Assembly (NCBI RefSeq): GCF_016741785.1
Contig: NZ_JAERRL010000004.1
Location: forward strand, 186,001-250,000
Source: Streptomyces sp. 7-21
GTDB taxonomy: Bacteria > Actinomycetota > Actinomycetes > Streptomycetales > Streptomycetaceae
DNA: 64,000 nt
Direction: 5' to 3'
The position numbers and the translations under genes are program-made. Shown piece after piece: positions 58,725 to 64,000 of the stretch. The notes beneath the pieces are model-generated. The model was given only the letters and a program-made list of their open reading frames with translations, made no database searches and was not told the DNA's origin. Every line of letters starts with the position of its first letter. Within the stretch, counting starts at the first letter, position 1.

Positions 58725-61052
58725 ATGGTGGCGGAGAGGTCTCGGCGTGCGGACGGGCCCCCTCGGGCGGCGGCGGTGGTCGAGGGCGTGCTCGAGCGGA
58801 TCACGTACGCCAACGAGGAGAACGGCTACACGGTGGCCCGCGTCGACACCGGGCGCGGCGGCGACCTGCTGACGGTCGTCGGCTCGCTGCTCGGCGCGCA
58901 GGTGGGCGAGTCGCTGCGGATGACGGGACGCTGGGGCTCGCATCCGCAGTACGGCCGCCAGTTCCTGGTCGACTCCTTCACGACCGTGCTGCCCGCGACC
59001 GTGCAGGGCATCCGCCGGTACCTGGGATCAGGGCTGGTCAAAGGGATCGGCCCGAAGACAGCCGAGCGGATCGTGGACCACTTCGGCGTGGCCACCCTGG
59101 ACGTGATCGAGGAGGACCCGGAGCGGCTGATCGAGGTGCCCGGCCTCGGCCCGAAGCGCACGGCGCTGATCGCCGCCGCCTGGGAGGAGCAGAAGGCCAT
59201 CAAGGAGGTCATGGTCTTCCTCCAGGGCATGGAGGTGTCCACCTCGCTGGCGGTGCGGATCTACAAGAAGTACGGCGACGCCTCGATCTCCGTGGTGCGC
59301 AACCAGCCGTACCGGCTGGCGGCGGACGTGTGGGGCATCGGCTTCCTGACGGCTGACCGCATCGCGCGCGCCGTGGGCATCCCGGCGGACAGCCCGGAGC
59401 GGGTCAAGGCCGGCCTGCGGTACGCGCTGTCCCAGGCCACGGACCAGGGGCACTGCTATCTGCCGGAGGAGCGGCTGATCGCGGACACGGTGAAGCTGCT
59501 CCAGGTGGACACCGGCCTTGTCATCGAGTGCCTCGCCGAGCTCGCGGCCGAGCCCGAGGGCGTGGTGCGGGAGCGGGTGCCGGCTCCGGAGGGGGCCGGC
59601 GGCGAGGACGGCGAGGTCACGGCGGTGTACCTGGTGCCGTTCCACCGGGCGGAGCTGTCGCTGGCGGGGCAGGTGCGGCGGCTGCTCGGCGCGGCGGAGG
59701 ACCGGCTGGCGGCGTTCCGCGACGTGGACTGGGAGGCGGCGTTCGGCTGGCTGGCGCGGCGCAGCGGGACGGAGCTGGCGCCCGAGCAGCGGGACGCGGT
59801 GCGGCTGGCGCTCACGGAGCGGGTGTCGGTGCTCACCGGCGGGCCGGGCTGCGGGAAGTCGTTCACCGTCAGGTCGGTGGTGGAGCTGGCGCGGGCGAAG
59901 CGGGCGCGGGTGGTGCTGGCGGCGCCGACAGGCCGGGCCGCCAAGCGGCTGGCGGAGCTGACGGGCGCGGAGGCGTCCACGGTGCACCGGCTGCTGGAGC
60001 TGAAGCCGGGCGGGGACGCGGCATACGACCGGGACCGGCCGCTCCAGGCGGACCTGGTGGTGGTGGACGAGGCGTCCATGCTGGACCTGCTGCTGGCGAA
60101 CAAGCTGGTCAAGGCCGTGCCGCCCGGGGCGCACCTGCTGCTGGTGGGGGATGTGGACCAGCTGCCGTCGGTGGGCGCGGGGGAGGTGCTGCGCGACCTG
60201 CTGGCGCCGGGCAGCCCGGTGCCCTCGGTGCGGCTGACGCGGATCTTCCGGCAGGCGCAGCAGTCGGGCGTGGTGACCAACGCGCACCGCATCAACGCCG
60301 GGCTGCCGCCGGTGACGCAGGGGCTGCCGGACTTCTTCCTGTTCGTGGCCGAGGACACCGAGGAGGCCGGCCGGCTGGCGGTGGACGTGGCGGCGCGGCG
60401 GGTGCCGGCGAAGTTCGGCCTCGACCCGCGGCGGGACGTGCAGGTGCTCACGCCGATGCACCGGGGCCCGGCCGGCGCGGGCACGCTGAACGGGCTGCTC
60501 CAGCAGGCGGTGACGCCGCCCCGGCCGGGGCTGGCGGAGAAGCGCGTCGGCGGCCGGGTCTTCCGTGTCGGTGACAAGGTCACGCAGATCCGGAACAACT
60601 ACGACAAGGGGAAGAACGGCGTCTTCAACGGCACCGTCGGCGTGGTGACCGGCATCGACCTCGACGAGCAGCGGCTGACCGTGCTCACCGACGAGGACGA
60701 GGAGGTCCCCTACGACTTCACCGAGCTGGACGAGCTGGCGCACGCCTACGCCGTCACGATCCACCGTTCGCAGGGCAGCGAGTATCCCTGCGTCGTGATC
60801 CCGCTCACCACGAGCGCCTGGATGATGCTCCAGCGCAATCTGCTGTACACGGCCGTGACGCGGGCGAAGCGGCTGGTGGTGCTGGTCGGCTCGCGGCGGG
60901 CGCTGGGGCAGGCGGTCCGCAGCGTCTCGGCGGGGCGCCGGTGCACGGCCCTGGCCGCCCGCCTGGTGGGGTTCCCGGGGCCGGACGGCGCGGCCCAGGC
61001 GGCGCCAGAAGCCGGCCGCGCCGGGGCCGCGACCCGCCCGGAAAGCAGCTGA
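58725..61052 (+). CDS. recD2: RecD2-type ATP-dependent DNA helicase
   Basis: A 775-aa superfamily 1B 5'-3' helicase of the RecD2 (RecD-like without RecBC) class. The N-terminal 340 or so residues hold an OB-like part and helix-hairpin-helix segments (G-I-G-P-K-T-A-E-R-I and V-P-G-L-G-P-K-R-T-A). Helicase motifs follow: I, G-G-P-G-C-G-K-S-F-T near residue 375; Ia, A-P-T-G-R-A-A-K-R-L; II, V-V-D-E-A-S-M-L; III, G-D-V-D-Q-L-P-S-V-G; IV, L-T-R-I-F-R-Q; V, T-I-H-R-S-Q-G-S-E; VI, T-A-V-T-R-A-K. All are intact. It is followed by citrate synthase, an order I recall from Streptomyces. Confidence 0.95.
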   Translation: MVAERSRRADGPPRAAAVVEGVLERITYANEENGYTVARVDTGRGGDLLTVVGSLLGAQVGESLRMTGRWGSHPQYGRQFLVDSFTTVLPATVQGIRRYLGSGLVKGIGPKTAERIVDHFGVATLDVIEEDPERLIEVPGLGPKRTALIAAAWEEQKAIKEVMVFLQGMEVSTSLAVRIYKKYGDASISVVRNQPYRLAADVWGIGFLTADRIARAVGIPADSPERVKAGLRYALSQATDQGHCYLPEERLIADTVKLLQVDTGLVIECLAELAAEPEGVVRERVPAPEGAGGEDGEVTAVYLVPFHRAELSLAGQVRRLLGAAEDRLAAFRDVDWEAAFGWLARRSGTELAPEQRDAVRLALTERVSVLTGGPGCGKSFTVRSVVELARAKRARVVLAAPTGRAAKRLAELTGAEASTVHRLLELKPGGDAAYDRDRPLQADLVVVDEASMLDLLLANKLVKAVPPGAHLLLVGDVDQLPSVGAGEVLRDLLAPGSPVPSVRLTRIFRQAQQSGVVTNAHRINAGLPPVTQGLPDFFLFVAEDTEEAGRLAVDVAARRVPAKFGLDPRRDVQVLTPMHRGPAGAGTLNGLLQQAVTPPRPGLAEKRVGGRVFRVGDKVTQIRNNYDKGKNGVFNGTVGVVTGIDLDEQRLTVLTDEDEEVPYDFTELDELAHAYAVTIHRSQGSEYPCVVIPLTTSAWMMLQRNLLYTAVTRAKRLVVLVGSRRALGQAVRSVSAGRRCTALAARLVGFPGPDGAAQAAPEAGRAGAATRPESS

Positions 61053-61190
61053 TGCCCCGGTTTGAGCGGCACGGCGTGCCAGAGAATGGGCCAATTGCAG
61101 ACCCCGAGTGCACAATCCTGCGCCTGATGGGGGACAGTGGAAGGAGTCAGGGCACCTCGAAGAAGAGGCACTACGTCGGTGAGGGATGAC

Positions 61191-62498
61191 GTGAGCGAAA
61201 ACAACGCAGTCTCCGCGGATGCGGTAACCCTGCGGTACGGCGACAACGAGTACCGCTTCCCGGTGGTGGACAGCTCGATCGGTGACCGTGGCTTCGACAT
61301 TGCCAAGCTGCGCGCCCAGACCGGTCTGGTGACCCTGGATTCCGGGTTCGGGAACACCTCGGCGTGTACCTCGGCGATCACCTACCTCGATGGTGAGCAG
61401 GGCATCCTGCGCTACCGGGGCTACCCGATCGAGCAGATCGCTGAGCGCGGCTCGTTCCTGGAGACGGCCTACCTGCTGATCAACGGCGAACTGCCGACGG
61501 TGGATGAGCTGTCCGCGTTCCGCAGCGAGATCACCAAACACACTCTGCTGCACGAGGACGTCAAACGGTTCTTCGACGGCTTCCCCCGGGACGCCCACCC
61601 GATGGCCATGCTGACGTCCGTCGTCAGCGCGCTGTCCACCTTCTACCAGGACAGCCACAACCCCTTCGACGAGGAGCAGCGGCGGCTGTCCGCGATCCGG
61701 CTGCTGGCCAAGCTGCCGACCATCGCGGCCTACGCCTACAAGAAGTCGATCGGCCACCCGCTGGTCTACCCGCGCAACGACCTGGGCTACGTGGAGAACT
61801 TCCTCCGCATGACCTTCTCGGTCCCGGCCGAGGAGTACGAGCTCGACCCCGTGGTCACCAACGCGCTGGACAAGCTGCTGATCCTGCACGCGGACCACGA
61901 GCAGAACTGCTCGACCTCCACCGTGCGCCTGGTCGGCTCCTCGCAGGCCAACCTCTTCGTCTCCATCTCCGCGGGTATCAACGCGCTGTGGGGGCCGCTG
62001 CACGGCGGCGCCAACGCGGCGGTGCTGGAGATGCTGGAGCGCATCCAGAGCGAGGGCGGCGACGTCGACTCCTTCATCCGCCGGGTGAAGAACAAGGAGC
62101 AAGGCGTCCGGCTGATGGGCTTCGGGCACCGCGTCTACAAGAACTTCGACCCGCGGGCGAAGATCATCAAGGCGGCGGCGCACGAGGTGCTGTCCGCGCT
62201 GGGCAAGTCCGACGAGCTGCTGGACATCGCCCTGCGCCTGGAGGAGCGCGCGCTGAGCGACGACTACTTCATCTCGCGCAACCTCTACCCGAACGTGGAC
62301 TTCTACACCGGTCTGATCTACCGGGCGATGGGCTTCCCGACCAGCATGTTCACCGTGCTGTTCGCCCTCGGCCGGCTGCCGGGCTGGATCGCCCAGTGGC
62401 AGGAGATGATCACCGACCCGAAGACCCGGATCGGCCGTCCGCGGCAGATCTACACGGGTGTTGCCGAGCGGGAGTACGTGCCGGTCGAGCAGCGGTGA
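61191..62498 (+). CDS. citA: Citrate synthase
   Basis: A 435-aa type II-size citrate synthase, condensing oxaloacetate and acetyl-CoA at the head of the TCA cycle. Catalytic triad: His in W-G-P-L-H-G-G-A-N near residue 270, His in F-G-H-R-V-Y-K-N near residue 312 and Asp in N-V-D-F-Y-T-G near residue 370. The ending R-P-R-Q-I-Y-T-G-V-A-E-R is typical. The GTG beginning V-S-E-N-N-A is used because it matches homologues best; another GTG lies four codons upstream. No clear Shine-Dalgarno is close, though GAGGGATGA overlaps it. Confidence 0.96.
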   Translation: MSENNAVSADAVTLRYGDNEYRFPVVDSSIGDRGFDIAKLRAQTGLVTLDSGFGNTSACTSAITYLDGEQGILRYRGYPIEQIAERGSFLETAYLLINGELPTVDELSAFRSEITKHTLLHEDVKRFFDGFPRDAHPMAMLTSVVSALSTFYQDSHNPFDEEQRRLSAIRLLAKLPTIAAYAYKKSIGHPLVYPRNDLGYVENFLRMTFSVPAEEYELDPVVTNALDKLLILHADHEQNCSTSTVRLVGSSQANLFVSISAGINALWGPLHGGANAAVLEMLERIQSEGGDVDSFIRRVKNKEQGVRLMGFGHRVYKNFDPRAKIIKAAAHEVLSALGKSDELLDIALRLEERALSDDYFISRNLYPNVDFYTGLIYRAMGFPTSMFTVLFALGRLPGWIAQWQEMITDPKTRIGRPRQIYTGVAEREYVPVEQR

Positions 62499-62512
62499 GC
62501 GTGCCCGCGCAG

Positions 62513-62530
62513 ATGTGACCGAGGTCACAT
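62513..62530. promoter_or_regulatory. Perfect CRP-type palindrome after citrate synthase
   Basis: ATGTGACC-ga-GGTCACAT is an 18-bp perfect dyad containing TGTGA-N6-TCACA, the classic CRP/FNR-superfamily consensus. It is 15 nt after the citA stop. Streptomyces has a Crp with a similar site (family knowledge). The 257 nt beyond it, up to the copZ stop, hold no convincing ORF. Confidence 0.75.
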
Positions 62531-62787
62531 CAAAGCCCGTGCAACCTTTCGGTGAGTCATGGGTCTAACCGGTCGACGTTGGCGCGGATTCGGCTGGATC
62601 CACGCCAACCGCCGTCCAGCCGGGGTCCCGTGGGGGGACGCTCTGAGCGGACGGCCGAAGCGCCCCGCAACGGGCCCTGTGGGGGGACCCGCGGCGGGGC
62701 GCTTCCCTCATGCCGGCGGCCGGGCGCGCGCGTTCCGGGCGCCCGGCCGGGGAGGCGTTCTGCTTCCGGGCTTGGCCCGGGCTTCTC

Positions 62788-63015
62788 TCAGGCGCGGCCG
62801 ACCAGTTCGTACCCGGCCTCGTCCACGGCGGCGCGGACGGCCTCGTCGTCCAGCGGGCCCTCGGCGGTCACCGTCACGATGCCGGTGGCGGCGCTGGCCG
62901 TGACGCCGGTGACGCCGGGGATCGCCCCGACCTCCTCGCGGACGGCCCCCTCGCAGTGGCCGCAGGTCATCCCGGACACCTTGAACGTCGTCGTGGTCGC
63001 GCTCGTGCTGCTCAT
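62788..63015 (-). CDS. copZ: Heavy-metal-associated domain copper chaperone
   Basis: A 75-aa single HMA-domain protein with the copper site G-M-T-C-G-H-C near residue 15 and the V-T-G-V-T-A-S spacing of the ferredoxin-like fold. It hands Cu(I) to P1B-type ATPases. A CsoR-type operator lies upstream, so it should be copper-induced. No copA or csoR gene is in view. The ATG follows a GTGAGGA Shine-Dalgarno. Confidence 0.92.
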   Translation of the reverse strand: MSSTSATTTTFKVSGMTCGHCEGAVREEVGAIPGVTGVTASAATGIVTVTAEGPLDDEAVRAAVDEAGYELVGRA

Positions 63016-63077
63016 GAGACGGTCCTCACTTCCCGGAACCCCGTGTGAAGCCGGCTGGGCTTCCTTGCGCCGCCGAG

Positions 63078-63102
63078 TATACCCCTACCCCCAGGGGGTA
63101 TA
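63078..63102. promoter_or_regulatory. CsoR-type copper operator
   Basis: Perfect 8-bp arms TATACCCC and GGGGTATA separated by 9 nt, the GTATACCC...GGGTATA form of CsoR sites, 63 nt before the copZ start. Confidence 0.78.
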
Positions 63103-63206
63103 TCACTCCCGGGAGGATCCCCCAGGTCCCCCCTAGGGGAGCGGGCGGCGCCTCCCGGGGAAGCCCCGGGGATCTCCTGGCAGCCGTTCCCGTGCTGGTC
63201 GCCCAT

Positions 63207-63226
63207 GTGTCAGCTTGGGCTGACAC
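63207..63226. repeat. Perfect palindrome/hairpin before the DedA gene
   Basis: Arms GTGTCAGC and GCTGACAC with a 4-nt loop, 24 nt before the DedA start codon. It may be an operator or an RNA hairpin. Confidence 0.55.
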
Positions 63227-63250
63227 GTCGCTCGCACGGACGGAAGGCAC

Positions 63251-63901
63251 ATGGACGGGGCACTGTGGATCTACACGCTGCTGGCGCTGGGCACCGCGCC
63301 GCCGCTCGTTCCCAACTCGGCCGCCATCGCCTCCGCCGGAGCGCTCGCCGCCCAGGGGCAGCTGAGCCTGACCGCCCTGTTCCTGGTGGTCGCGGCCAGC
63401 GCCGTCGCCGGTGACGCCATCGTCTACGGCGCCGGGCACCTGGCCAGGCGGCGCACCCTGCGCTGGCTGGCCCGCTCCCGGCGCCGCGCCCAGGTGATGG
63501 ACTGGATCGCCGGGCGGATCCACCGCCACGGCGTGCCGTTCGTCATCGCCATCCGCTTCCTGCCCAGCGGCCGGGTGGTCGGCGGCCTCACCGCGGCGCT
63601 CGTGCGCTACCCCGTCCGCCGCTACCTGCTGGGCGCGACCGTCGCCGAGGTGATCTGGGCGTCGTACACCATCGGCCTTGGCTACTGGGGCGGTGCGGCG
63701 CTGGAAAACACCTGGTCCGCCCTGGTCATCGGCCCCGGCGTGTCACTGCTGGTGGCGGCCACGGCCCAGCTGATCAGCGCGCGCGCCCGGCGCCGGGCGG
63801 GCGGCCCGGTCACACCGCCGCGGCCCGAGCAGCCCGAGAGCGGCGCCGACCCCGAGCCAGCGCGGTGCCTCGCGCTCGCCGGCTGCACTCCGTCGCGGTG
63901 A
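63251..63901 (+). CDS. DedA/VTT-domain membrane protein
   Basis: A 216-aa polytopic membrane protein of the DedA family. It shows the G-D-A-I-V-Y-G-A-G-H region near residue 55, I-R-F-L-P-S-G-R near residue 100 (the conserved F-x-P-x-x-R motif) and A-E-V-I-W-A-S-Y near residue 135. The family is linked to lipid-carrier and phospholipid flipping and to membrane homeostasis. Length is normal, and the last 35 residues are polar with Pro and Glu. A Shine-Dalgarno GGAAGG precedes the ATG. Confidence 0.88.
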   Translation: MDGALWIYTLLALGTAPPLVPNSAAIASAGALAAQGQLSLTALFLVVAASAVAGDAIVYGAGHLARRRTLRWLARSRRRAQVMDWIAGRIHRHGVPFVIAIRFLPSGRVVGGLTAALVRYPVRRYLLGATVAEVIWASYTIGLGYWGGAALENTWSALVIGPGVSLLVAATAQLISARARRRAGGPVTPPRPEQPESGADPEPARCLALAGCTPSR

Positions 63902-63939
63902 CCCCTCACGGGCCAGTCACGCGCCAGTCACACGCCAGG

Positions 63940-63999
63940 TCACTCGCCGGGCCGCCCCCGGTAGCCGGGCCGGCGGCGCACCCACTCCTTCACCGTCTC
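63940..63999 (-). CDS. 3' end of an unknown gene running off the right edge
   Basis: The last 19 codons of an open frame (E-T-V-K-E-W-V-R-R-R-P-G-Y-R-G-R-P-G-E, then TGA) on the minus strand. The composition looks protein-like and it is convergent with the DedA gene, but the piece is too short to name. Confidence 0.4.
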   Translation of the reverse strand, partial: ETVKEWVRRRPGYRGRPGE

Positions 64000-64000
64000 C

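Noticed and set aside
55428..59356. Two long plus-strand open frames over the dikinase-like and membrane genes
   Set aside because: Composition is Arg/Pro/Ala/Ser repeats; the minus-strand genes have clear domains and a 4-nt overlap with good ribosome-binding sites.
62559..62903. 114-codon ORF after citrate synthase, downstream of the CRP palindrome
   Set aside because: Arg/Gly/Pro-rich with no start signal, and it overlaps copZ on the other strand.

Overview
The window is high-GC (about 72%) actinobacterial chromosome and almost certainly comes from Streptomyces or a very close relative. The best evidence is adpA carrying its bldA-dependent TTA codon directly upstream of orn and tRNA-His, together with CatR/catalase, citrate synthase beside RecD2, and several genes whose -10 box sits exactly 7 nt before the start codon. 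Coding density is high. I see no transposase, integrase, prophage, rRNA or CRISPR array. Most of the window looks like core chromosome with accessory islands in its right half.

Layout. 1-5567: 3' part of a UPF0182 membrane protein, a Sel1/TPR repeat protein and a Mut7-C RNase-like protein. 5564-12143: a TetR regulator divergent from a four-gene leucine/acyl-CoA catabolic operon (biotin-dependent carboxylase beta and alpha subunits, HMG-CoA lyase, acyl-CoA dehydrogenase). 12156-19358: a Tat-exported serine hydrolase, an 88-aa protein, glmS, a universal stress protein, the long adpA upstream region, adpA, orn and tRNA-His. 19468-24681: M50 peptidase, aroA, rsgA, TetR, hisN and a CBS protein. 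24757-32405: catalase and CatR sharing a Fur-type operator, tRNA-fMet, a second acyl-CoA dehydrogenase, TesB, a putative phosphatase, TetR and a GH13 glucosidase. 32417-36756: a His-rich DUF4396 membrane protein, an XRE regulator, two unknown proteins, and an Erm rRNA methylase preceded by a leaderless 36-codon ORF and a hairpin. 36757-40587: a fused double ABC exporter.

40695-48822 is the most interesting stretch. A seven-gene operon on the minus strand encodes a two-subunit B12-dependent glutamate (methylaspartate) mutase, a periplasmic-binding-protein-like protein without a signal peptide, an EamA exporter, an aspartate-semialdehyde dehydrogenase, an aspartokinase and a clavaminate-synthase-like Fe(II)/2-oxoglutarate oxygenase. 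Together they suggest L-Glu to 3-methylaspartate to 3-methylaspartyl phosphate to 3-methylaspartate semialdehyde, with an oxygenation step and export. No NRPS, PKS or PLP enzyme is present. A 17-bp palindrome lies in front of the operon. A convergent LysR gene with a TTA codon lies at its far end, separated by a strong terminator.

48958-64000: Nudix, RDD protein, LacI with a divergent sugar operon (Gfo/Idh, DUF993, sugar isomerase), DUF2087, a PEP-dikinase-like protein with a membrane partner, RecD2, citrate synthase followed by a perfect CRP-type palindrome, CopZ with a CsoR-type operator, DedA, and the tail of one more gene.

Functions were assigned by reading sequence and from family knowledge. 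No database search was run. Comparisons with other Streptomyces genomes are from memory.
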